The notes under the pieces were generated by a model that worked only from the letters and a program-made list of their open reading frames with translations, was not told where the DNA came from and searched no databases. The position numbers were made by a program, and so were the translations under genes. DNA of 15,605 nt, from positions 1-15,605 of the forward strand of contig JAFABB010000041.1 of NCBI GenBank assembly GCA_023426245.1, in the 5' to 3' direction. This document shows, one piece after another, positions 7,645-14,130 of this stretch (the stretch's first letter is position 1; every line of letters begins with the position of its first letter). This stretch comes from Bacillota bacterium. Lineage in GTDB: Bacteria; Bacillota; UBA4882; UBA8346.

Positions 7645-9444
7645 TCATCCCCTCTGGCCACTTTCATTTTCTTTGACCCTCACCGGCAAATTCATTTCAA
7701 CAGTCGTTCCCTTTCCAAATTCACTATCAATTTTCAATCCGTAATCCGAACCGAAATATAATTTGATCCGGTCATGGACATTCTTTAATCCAATGCTTCC
7801 TTTCTTCGCTCCCACTTCTTCCTGGTCAAGCGATTTCCGGACATCTTCCATCCGTTGTCCGGTCATCCCCAAACCGTTATCGCTAACCGCAATGATTAAT
7901 AAGTCGTTTTGCTGCCGGATGGTGATTTTGATCAAACCCGACCCTCTTTTTTCAGAAAATCCGTGGATGATCGCGTTTTCTACCAACGGCTGAATTGAAA
8001 TCTTCAAAATCATGAATGATTTGAGTGCATCATCCACCTCGACCTGGGCCGCAATTTTCTCCCCAAACCGCAGCTTCATTATTTTTAAATAATCCAGCAC
8101 ATATTGTAATTCCTGCTCCACTGTGACCAAACTGTTTTTGGTATCCATATTCACCCTTAGAATATTGCCAAAAGCGGTCAATCCATCGGAAACTTCAAAG
8201 TCATTCTTCAGAATTGCCGTCATATTAATCGATTCCAGCGTGTTATACATAAAGTGCGGGTTAATCTGACTTTCTAAAGCGTTGAACTCCGCTTCCTTGG
8301 TCTTCAACCGGGCTTCGTATACCTCTTTCACCAAGCGCTTAATATTTTGCACCATTTTATTAAAACTGCGTCCCAATTCACCAATTTCGTCCCGGTACTT
8401 TGTTTCCATGGAAGCATTGAGATCGCCATTTTCAACCAAGGCAATCGTCTGTTTCAATTTATTCAGAGGTTTGCTGATTCCACCGGCGATCCATACGGAT
8501 ACCATCGAAAAAACAAGGATGCAGCATAATGCGATCATGATGGTGATATTGCGGGTTTGATTGGCCTTGGCCATAATCACCGCATAGGGTGTGGCAAATA
8601 CTACTTTCCAGCCGGTTTTGGCGGAAGTATTACCGATGATCAGATAATCTTTTTTCAAAGACTTCATAGTAGGCTGCGTTCCAGGCCGACCGGCCTCCTT
8701 CTTGATGATCCCTGAGAGAGCCGAATCATAGAATAATACGTTCTTCTCATCAAATATCAACAACCGGCTTTTATTGGCCGACACCGTGTCGCCTACAATT
8801 TGGTCAATGGCTTTGGCATTCATATCCATCATAATGAACCCGATAAATCGCCCATTATAAACATTATTAAGGGGACGGATCACCGATAAATTGAAAATAT
8901 TCATCGGGTTAAAATATTTTTCTTCCCGGTGGGGCGGTAGGAGCACAATTTTATTATCGGTGGTTATTTTAGAATACCAGGTTTTCGTTTCGACCCGGTA
9001 ATCATTTCGAATGACCCCCTGGGTGTTATCATAAAAAAAATCTCCGTGCCGGGAATAAATATAAGTGCCATCCACATTGGAATCAATAATGAACATTCTG
9101 CTGATAAACTGATTGACCCTGTCTCTGTTTTCCAGCCGGTGTTTAAAGATATCCCGGTGATTGTTTTCCAAGATCCGTTCCAAATCAATATTCAAATAAG
9201 CCGAATAGGTAACCCGTTCCAGACGTTCGATGTACGCATCCATGTCCTTGTTAATTTGGCGGGCTACCAGAGAAGTATAATCTTTGACCTGCCGTGTCAT
9301 AGCGGCTGAAAATATCCAATATGAACTGATTCCCAGCAGTCCGACAGCCAAAATCGTCAAGGTCAAATAAGTAATCAGCAACTTATTCTTTAATGTCAGA
9401 TTATAAAAATGCTCCAATAAAACTATTTTCCCCTTTTGATCCAT
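7645..9444 (-). CDS. Sensor histidine kinase, YesM/LytS-like
   Basis: A 599-residue membrane kinase that senses an extracytoplasmic signal and phosphorylates the AraC-type regulator. Order: transmembrane segment 1 (about 22-44), an extracytoplasmic sensor region resembling a Cache fold (about 48-295), transmembrane segment 2 (about 298-320), HAMP linker (about 320-373, ISKPLNKL... RDEIGELGRSFN), His_kinase motif ALESQINPHFMYNTLESI with His397, and a HATPase domain with N-box VEN at 488-490, DNGLGM at 522-527 and GSIGLKNV at 549-556. This is the HPK8 (LytS/YesM) class, which typically pairs with AraC-type regulators beside sugar importers. The ATG follows GGGGGAG at rather short spacing; a TTG at codon 10 is an alternative start. 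The promoter is not obvious; AT-rich TATATT-like boxes lie near 9500-9520. The ligand is probably the transported sugar (inference). Confidence 0.94.
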   Translation of the reverse strand: MDQKGKIVLLEHFYNLTLKNKLLITYLTLTILAVGLLGISSYWIFSAAMTRQVKDYTSLVARQINKDMDAYIERLERVTYSAYLNIDLERILENNHRDIFKHRLENRDRVNQFISRMFIIDSNVDGTYIYSRHGDFFYDNTQGVIRNDYRVETKTWYSKITTDNKIVLLPPHREEKYFNPMNIFNLSVIRPLNNVYNGRFIGFIMMDMNAKAIDQIVGDTVSANKSRLLIFDEKNVLFYDSALSGIIKKEAGRPGTQPTMKSLKKDYLIIGNTSAKTGWKVVFATPYAVIMAKANQTRNITIMIALCCILVFSMVSVWIAGGISKPLNKLKQTIALVENGDLNASMETKYRDEIGELGRSFNKMVQNIKRLVKEVYEARLKTKEAEFNALESQINPHFMYNTLESINMTAILKNDFEVSDGLTAFGNILRVNMDTKNSLVTVEQELQYVLDYLKIMKLRFGEKIAAQVEVDDALKSFMILKISIQPLVENAIIHGFSEKRGSGLIKITIRQQNDLLIIAVSDNGLGMTGQRMEDVRKSLDQEEVGAKKGSIGLKNVHDRIKLYFGSDYGLKIDSEFGKGTTVEMNLPVRVKENESGQRG

Positions 9445-9578
9445 TACTCCCCCACACTCCCAAACCTTTGGATAAAGATATAAAAATATCGGCGCTGCTT
9501 GGATAATATAATTTCTATATTCCCGAATCCGTCCGGGGATTCCTTCACCATCTCATTGGGGCCAGGGATAATAAAAAT

Positions 9579-9617
9579 GTATCCATAAAAACTCTTTCGG
9601 GGGAGTTTCATGGATAC
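9579..9617. promoter_or_regulatory. Long inverted repeat between divergent genes
   Basis: GTATCCAT (9579-9586) pairs with ATGGATAC (9610-9617), and AAACTC (9589-9594) pairs with GAGTTT (9603-9608), giving 14 bp with a small internal asymmetry (AA versus C) and an 8-nt loop. On the minus strand the stem is followed by ATTTTTATTAT, so it could terminate a leftward transcript, but no gene lies upstream of it on that strand. It may instead be an operator shared by the kinase gene and the plus-strand orphan gene. Confidence 0.6.
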
Positions 9618-9675
9618 AAACGGGGATGAAGACCTTAGAATATTTGCACAAACTGGTCAATGGGACTGAAGATGC

Positions 9676-9704
9676 TTTACAATGCTTGATAAATAACTTA
9701 TTAT
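9676..9704 (+). promoter_or_regulatory. Promoter of the orphan gene at 9737
   Basis: TTTACA (9676-9681), a 17-nt spacer, and TATTAT (9699-9704) match a sigma-A promoter in 5 of 6 bases each. The start is expected near 9711. A strong ribosome binding site GGAGGTGA follows at 9723-9730. Confidence 0.75.
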
Positions 9705-9736
9705 CTTGATATGAGTTTCGCCGGAGGTGAAAGGCA

Positions 9737-10681
9737 ATGGAACAATCAAAGATTCTTCAACATGTCCTGGAAAAGGCGGGTAATGCAAATTTAATCCCTG
9801 AGCTTGTCGAGAAACTATCTCCATCGGAAATGGTTACCCTTTTGCTTGCCCTTTCCAAAGAAATCGCCGCCAAAAACGCTCCCAGTGACATCGTAAGCAA
9901 GTATCGGACGAACCGGTTTGTAAAACCATCCGGGCTGGACCCGGTTCAAGTCAAACAAATTGAGATTTCCATGCTTCAAATGGCCAAGGCTATGGGGTTC
10001 TTACCGGTTTTGCTTTCCCCGGCAAGTCTCTTGGGGAGCTGTTCGGTGATGGCCCAGGTTGACCAAAATAATGTAGTCTCGGCTACCAGAGGATTGGAAC
10101 TGATCTCCGACAGTACCAATATGCTGGCGATTTACCTCGCGGATGGCATCAAAAATAAAACCATGGACAATGCCAGGAACTTTATCCATTTGGCGGCTGT
10201 TTCCAGAGTGACCCGCGGCCAAATGTTCAAGGAGGAACATTTCGTCCCTCATTTCGGTTTGTTCGCCATGGTAAGCTCCGGTAAGGATTCGGGTTCCTAC
10301 GGATTTGAAAAGGCAGCCCTCCTCAAACATATCGGTTTTTATATCCGTTATTTCGGCGAACAATCGGGCCATCGACTCCAAGTGTATCTGAATGCCCGCA
10401 AGGGGTATACCGATAGGGACGGATTCTTGCTCCGGTTACAATCCAGCCTTGAAGAAAATTATCCCGGCATTGATATTGTCCTGAATCAAACCGAAACCGA
10501 CAACCGTTACTATCAGGGGGTAAATTTTAAGGTGAACGTTGACGATATTCCGATTGTAGACGGGGGCTTTGTGGATTGGACTCAAAAAATACTGAACAAT
10601 AAAAAAGAACGGTTGTTGATCAGCGGGGCGGGAATTGATTTGCAGATTGTGGCCGGAATTGTAAAAGAGAAATATATATGA
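9737..10681 (+). CDS. Protein of unknown function, 314 residues
   Basis: The gene is well formed: a clear promoter, GGAGGTGA six bases before the ATG, uniform codon use and no broken frame. There is no signal peptide or membrane segment, so it should be cytoplasmic. An N-terminal helical part (about 1-55) is followed by a mixed alpha/beta region. Blocks that look like conserved motifs are LLSPASLLGSCSVMAQVDQN (about 92-111), SDSTNMLAIYLADGI near 124-138, HFGLFAMVSSGKDSGSYGFE (about 172-191), and a glycine-rich end, LLISGAGIDLQIVAG. The pattern of His/Phe and Arg-containing blocks reminds me loosely of class II synthetase-like folds such as HisZ, but I see no definite motif 2 or 3 and do not assign it. 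It is the only plus-strand gene in the window and is divergent from the sensor kinase. Confidence 0.85.
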   Translation: MEQSKILQHVLEKAGNANLIPELVEKLSPSEMVTLLLALSKEIAAKNAPSDIVSKYRTNRFVKPSGLDPVQVKQIEISMLQMAKAMGFLPVLLSPASLLGSCSVMAQVDQNNVVSATRGLELISDSTNMLAIYLADGIKNKTMDNARNFIHLAAVSRVTRGQMFKEEHFVPHFGLFAMVSSGKDSGSYGFEKAALLKHIGFYIRYFGEQSGHRLQVYLNARKGYTDRDGFLLRLQSSLEENYPGIDIVLNQTETDNRYYQGVNFKVNVDDIPIVDGGFVDWTQKILNNKKERLLISGAGIDLQIVAGIVKEKYI

Positions 10682-10935
10682 TGGTCGATTAAAAACTTTC
10701 TAAATCCCCTCCGGAGCGGTTAACCTTTGCTGTCTAAAACTTTAGAATAGGCTTCGAAGCATCACGGATCCCGGTGAGACTGGGCTTTGGAATCCTTTTT
10801 GCTTAGCGTTTAGACGAGTGATGGACCACTGTTGCCTATTATAGCCGTCCTGATCCTCATATAACATAACTCCTCTCATTTTTTAAAATGATCCGCTGAT
10901 TTTCCATCCAGGACGAATTATTCATATTACAATAT
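10682..10935. other. Convergent intergenic region
   Basis: It lies between the ends of a plus-strand and a minus-strand gene. A weak terminator candidate for the plus-strand gene is at about 10766-10800: GGAT and ATCC arms around an inner CCC/GGG pairing, followed by TTTTT. A 10-bp palindrome GCTTCGAAGC lies at 10751-10760. I see no riboswitch or small gene. Confidence 0.35.
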
Positions 10936-11220
10936 TTATTCCGCCTGTGCTATTAAAACGGCTTGAGTTAATAATTTAGCCAGATCTCCTCCTTCAAGTT
11001 CCGCCAATGGTTTTATTTTATCTTTCCAGATAATAACTGAGTATGTACCATCAGGAAAAATTTTTGCGTCAATTTGATGCTTGGATTTCCGGGTGAGTTC
11101 CAACGCATCCTGAATATTATTAACAGGATTCCATTCGTTCTTAATGATTTGTTGGCCGCCCATTAACTCAATGGCAACTTCAATCAATTCTTGTTCTGAC
11201 ATTTTTAAAATTGATTTCAT
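10936..11220 (-). CDS. Small protein resembling phage ABA-sandwich proteins
   Basis: A 94-residue protein whose ATG has GGGAG eight bases upstream. Its layout is an N-terminal helix (MSEQELIEVAIELMGG), a second helix containing NIQDALELTRK (about 35-45), then two strands, DAKIFPDGTYSVIIW (about 51-65), and a C-terminal helix ending in LLTQAVLIAQAE. This order, with a D-G-x-Y strand turn and a final alanine/leucine-rich helix after a short loop, resembles the small 'Phage ABA sandwich' domain proteins common in prophages and Firmicutes genomes. That match is from memory of the family pattern. No other phage gene is nearby, so it may be a stand-alone or relic gene. Its role is unknown. Confidence 0.7.
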   Translation of the reverse strand: MKSILKMSEQELIEVAIELMGGQQIIKNEWNPVNNIQDALELTRKSKHQIDAKIFPDGTYSVIIWKDKIKPLAELEGGDLAKLLTQAVLIAQAE

Positions 11221-11360
11221 CCAGTCATCTCCCTTTTAATATTTGCCTTCCTCTTTGCATATTGTCCCAAATCCTAACTGAATGGGTTTTCCTCGTGAAT
11301 TCCGGCTGTGGTATATAAAGGACTAGCTATTAGTGGGCAGTTTTGAGCCTAAGTGCTTAT

Positions 11361-11392
11361 CTCCCGCGGAGGCGCGAAGACGCAGAGAAAGG
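11361..11392. repeat. Short GC-rich periodic repeat (GCGGAGGCGCGAAGACGCAG type)
   Basis: In an otherwise AT-rich intergenic region lies GCGGAGGCGCGAAGACGCAG followed by AGAAAGG, a run of about 9-bp steps built on GCG-(G/C/A)-AG. It resembles the GCGCAGAGACGCAGAG-type dispersed intergenic sequences seen in many unrelated bacterial genomes (recalled, not searched). No reading frame covers it. The rest of 11221-11498 shows nothing I can name. Confidence 0.45.
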
Positions 11393-11498
11393 AGTGCCGG
11401 ATTTTTAGCGATGTTTTTTTCTAAAGGTAACACGTTCATCATGATGACCCATAGCTAATAAATATCTTACCCTGATTCATCGTTGTTTAATAAGAGAA

Positions 11499-11750
11499 TT
11501 TTCCATATCGGAGATAGAAAAATCCATCTCTGAGACACAAAAAGCTATCTCCGGGATGGAAATTGGCAACTTGATGTTAGAAATTTCCATCTCCCGAATA
11601 CAAAAAACTCTATCCAAGATAGAAAATTCTATCTTGGATATGGGAAATGGCATTTTCCTGTTAGAAAAATCTATATCCGAAATAGAAAAAGCTCTCTCCG
11701 AGATCCAAAAAGCTCCCATCGGAATCGAAAAAGATATTACCAATATAGGA
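11499..11750. repeat. Twelve phased 21-bp degenerate repeats with palindromic consensus
   Basis: The stretch divides exactly into twelve 21-bp units with no indel. A consensus unit is AAATCTATCTCCGAGATAGA plus A; its core TCTATCTC-C-GAGATAGA is a perfect palindrome with a 1-nt centre. Single units diverge (for example unit 4 at 11562-11582 and unit 8 at 11646-11666). Because the unit is palindromic and a multiple of 3, both strands stay open as heptads of nearly the same sense, about S-I-S-E-I-E-K on the plus strand and S-I-S-E-I-D-F on the minus strand. On the plus strand the frame closes with TGA at 11760-11762, but the first ATG in frame is inside unit 3 without a ribosome binding site. 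I list it as a repeat array rather than a gene. Confidence 0.85.
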
Positions 11751-11797
11751 GATTCAAACTGAGCGGAACATTCTAAGATAAAAAATATCACAAATAC

Positions 11798-11820
11798 CGG
11801 GAGTCTAATCCCGATTTTTT
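11798..11820 (+). terminator. Possible terminator after the 21-bp array
   Basis: CGGGA (11798-11802) and TCCCG (11809-11813) form a 5-bp GC-rich stem with a 6-nt loop, followed by A and TTTTTT (11815-11820). The stem is short, but the arrangement is that of an intrinsic terminator on the plus strand, 36 bp past the end of the plus-strand repeat frame. No plus-strand gene other than the repeat array lies upstream within 1 kb. Confidence 0.45.
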
Positions 11821-11882
11821 CCATATTCCACAGCCGCCTTCGCCAATGTAACCCGTTGCCTCCACTCCCTATACACCGCGCA

Positions 11883-13244
11883 CTACGCTTCTTTCACCTT
11901 ACCGGCGGCTTCCTCTGTTCGCTCCCCAAATGCGCATTCTTTCATTTCGAGGTTGGAAACATTATGGAACAGCGCTCCTTTTTCATTCCGGGATTGGATT
12001 TTCACCTGATGCATGGAGACACGATCACAGTCATACCCTCTAAAAGCCCGGGAGGCCGCTAACTGAATGTTTTCCAGGACGATGTCTTGAAGGGGACTTT
12101 CCGGTAGCCCTTTAAGCTCAATGGCCAATTCGGAATTTTCTCCCTCAACGTTGCGGATGGTAATGTTGCGAAACGTCGGAGCGGTATTGCTACTAGGAAG
12201 AATCGTTGAAGACTGGTAATACATATTGATTTGAATCGCTTCATTGCGCATATCCTTAATCTCGATTCCTTCATAACAAATATTTTCGACGACACCGCCC
12301 CGTCCGCGCATTGATTTTAAACGAATACCCCGTTCACCGCCTAAAAATCGGCAATTTTGAACCAGTACGTTCCGGACACCCCCGGACATCCCGCTGCCGA
12401 TGGCCACTCCACCATGTCCCTCCTTCATAATGCAATTGCGAATCCAGATATTTTGACACGGCTTGCCTATCCGCCAGCCATCCTCACCCATTCCGGAATT
12501 AATGGCAATACAGTCATCCCCGGTTTCAAAGTAACAACCTTCGATTAAAACTCCGTTACAGGAATCGGGATTGATTCCATCGGTGTTGGGGCCATGCGTC
12601 AATATTTTTAAATCACGCAAAATCACCGTCTCACAGTAGACAGGATGAACAGTCCATTGAGGCCCGTCTTTAATGGTGATCCCTTCAATTAGAACGTTTT
12701 GGCAATGAATAGGTTGAATAAATGATGGCCGCAGCGCATCAGACTCAGTGCCAAAAATCCGTTTCTCAACCGGAATCCCATTATATTCTGCATCATATAA
12801 TTGTTTTGCGGCAGAATGCTGCAATTTTTTCCAATGCCACCAAGCGGCCCCGTTGCCCTCCATCGTTCCTTCACCACAAATGACAATATTTTCACAATGG
12901 GCTGCATAGATTAAAGGGGAATAATTATAGCATTCGATTCCTTCCCAGCGTGTAAAAACCGCCGGCAGATAATCCTCAAACCGGTTACTAAAACGGATGA
13001 TCGCGCCTTTTTCCAATAATAGACGAAGATTGCTTTTCAAATGAATAGGACCGGTTAACCACTCGCCCGCCGGAATGACGATGGTTCCTCCGCCTGCACG
13101 ATGACACGAGGAAATCCCTTCCCGAAACGCCAAACTGTTATCGGTCGTCCCATCACCGACCCCTCCAAATTGAGTGATTTCAACCTGGTAATCCGGAATT
13201 TTCGGGACGGGCAAAGAAACTTTTTTAAAAAAAGACGGTTCCAT
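11883..13244 (-). CDS. GH28 polygalacturonase, cytoplasmic (probably exo-acting)
   Basis: A 453-residue glycoside hydrolase family 28 enzyme that cleaves galacturonan-type chains of pectin by inversion. The fold is a right-handed parallel beta-helix; the N-terminal FGGVGDGTTDNSLAF (about 26-40) is its typical entry. All four active-site motifs are intact: NTDG at 220-223 (Asp222), GDDC at 242-245 (Asp243, Asp244), GHGG at 276-279 (His277) and RLK at 308-310. There is no signal peptide, so it should act in the cytoplasm on imported oligogalacturonides or rhamnogalacturonan fragments; cytoplasmic GH28 enzymes are usually exo-acting. The ATG has GGGGGA about seven bases upstream. It stands alone; the 448-bp upstream region contains an inverted repeat at 13322-13348. 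It is not in the sulfatase operon but fits a plant-polysaccharide lifestyle. Confidence 0.93.
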   Translation of the reverse strand: MEPSFFKKVSLPVPKIPDYQVEITQFGGVGDGTTDNSLAFREGISSCHRAGGGTIVIPAGEWLTGPIHLKSNLRLLLEKGAIIRFSNRFEDYLPAVFTRWEGIECYNYSPLIYAAHCENIVICGEGTMEGNGAAWWHWKKLQHSAAKQLYDAEYNGIPVEKRIFGTESDALRPSFIQPIHCQNVLIEGITIKDGPQWTVHPVYCETVILRDLKILTHGPNTDGINPDSCNGVLIEGCYFETGDDCIAINSGMGEDGWRIGKPCQNIWIRNCIMKEGHGGVAIGSGMSGGVRNVLVQNCRFLGGERGIRLKSMRGRGGVVENICYEGIEIKDMRNEAIQINMYYQSSTILPSSNTAPTFRNITIRNVEGENSELAIELKGLPESPLQDIVLENIQLAASRAFRGYDCDRVSMHQVKIQSRNEKGALFHNVSNLEMKECAFGERTEEAAGKVKEA

Positions 13245-13692
13245 CTTTATTCCCCCATTTTTTATTGCAACCTATACAGTAAATGAAAACGGAATGTTAT
13301 TAGACCATTTTTACGATGAATGAAACGATCAAGGTTTGATTCCGTTTCTTTTTATTCAAGTTTACTCGAATCCGAAGATAATTTCTGTACATTTATTACC
13401 AAGATTCTTATATTCTAATCATATTTTATTCCTCCTGTAAAAATGATCATCGGTTGGCTTTCACCAAAATTTTACTCTTTTCCATCATGGATCCTTTTGA
13501 ACAGGGAATTTCGTAAGGAATTTTTCAATCGGTATTCCCTATGAATGAAAAAAAATATGCTTTGTCGGGATGAAACGGGGTCAAGCAAAAAACCGTTGAT
13601 TGGGCGCTAAAAAATGGGTAATTCACATTTTAACATGAATCCGGCTAGTAGCTTTCAAATTCACCCTGAAACAGAACTTGCCGGATCCAAAT
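13245..13692. other. Intergenic region upstream of the pectinase gene
   Basis: This 448-bp stretch between the GNAT gene and the pectinase gene holds no reading frame I would call. It contains the inverted repeat at 13322-13348 and an AGGGAAT/ATTCCCT pair (13503-13509 and 13534-13540) with a long spacer. The pectinase promoter must lie here on the minus strand, but no hexamer pair is convincing. Confidence 0.5.
13322..13353. promoter_or_regulatory. Inverted repeat upstream of the pectinase gene
   Basis: GAAACG-ATCAA (13322-13332) pairs with TTGAT and CGTTTC (13336-13340 and 13343-13348) around a GGT loop, with a two-base bulge. On the plus strand TTTTT follows (13349-13353), giving a terminator-like shape; on the minus strand it lies 78 bp before the pectinase start, where a repressor operator would be expected. 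The GAAACG/CGTTTC arms recall LacI-family operators, but no such regulator is in the window. Confidence 0.5.
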
Positions 13693-14130
13693 TTAATTTC
13701 CCCGGTTCAAATATTTGATAAAAGCTTTTTTATCCGTAGAATTAAAGCCATGGTTTTCAAAAAAACGGTGGGCATCCCTTCGAAAACTGCTGCTGAGTAA
13801 TTTGATGGCAAAACAATGTTTCTCGCGGCCAACCCGGAAGATATGGTCAATTAATGCAGTGCCGATACCTTGGGCACGGCGTTGCCCCTCCACCACAAAG
13901 TTTTCAACAACTCCAAAAGGCTGCCATCCGAACAACGGACTGAGACAGACTGTAAAAAAAACCGTTCCGTAAATATTTCCGTCTTCCTCAAAAACGTACA
14001 GAAAATTATTGGGATCATTCCTGATTTGCTCAATTCTTTCCGGAAGAACCTTAACCGGAGCATTTGGACATAAATCCCGATATAAACTTTGGATGGCATC
14101 TCCATCAGCGGCCTCAGCCTCGCGAATCAA
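13693..14130 (-). CDS. GNAT-family N-acetyltransferase
   Basis: A 145-residue acetyltransferase that would move an acetyl group from acetyl-CoA to an amine; the acceptor is unknown. The acetyl-CoA motif R-x-x-G-x-G is seen as RAQGIG at 85-90, preceded by the V-V-E-N-F-V-V strand at 74-80. The later strand AIKLLSSS (about 108-115) and AHRFFENHGF (about 120-129) are the usual motif B region. The start is TTG at 14128-14130, directly after the TAA of the HAD phosphatase gene (TAATTG), with GGCGGG six bases before it, so it is translationally coupled to the phosphatase. Length is normal for the family. Confidence 0.88.
   Translation of the reverse strand: MIREAEAADGDAIQSLYRDLCPNAPVKVLPERIEQIRNDPNNFLYVFEEDGNIYGTVFFTVCLSPLFGWQPFGVVENFVVEGQRRAQGIGTALIDHIFRVGREKHCFAIKLLSSSFRRDAHRFFENHGFNSTDKKAFIKYLNRGN

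Noticed and set aside
6039..7667. Response regulator starting at the ATG at 7667
   Set aside because: The start nine codons later has the better ribosome binding site, begins exactly at the receiver fold and avoids overlap with the kinase gene.
10700..10900. Riboswitch between the orphan gene and the small minus-strand gene
   Set aside because: A few GC-rich complementary segments exist but no conserved aptamer core is recognisable, and neither gene starts here.
11499..11750. CRISPR array
   Set aside because: There are no conserved repeats alternating with unique spacers; the 21-bp units are directly adjacent and all degenerate, and no cas gene is near.
11556..11762. Plus-strand open frame of 68 codons within the 21-bp array as a coiled-coil gene
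   Set aside because: The first ATG is inside repeat unit 3, without a ribosome binding site, and the repeat frame is equally open before it. The open frame follows from the repeat being a multiple of three without stops.
11477..11824. Minus-strand open frame of 115 codons over the same array
   Set aside because: It mirrors the plus-strand frame because the unit is palindromic; its N-terminal part covers the terminator-like hairpin and its composition (Phe, Ile, Ser, Met rich) is not protein-like.
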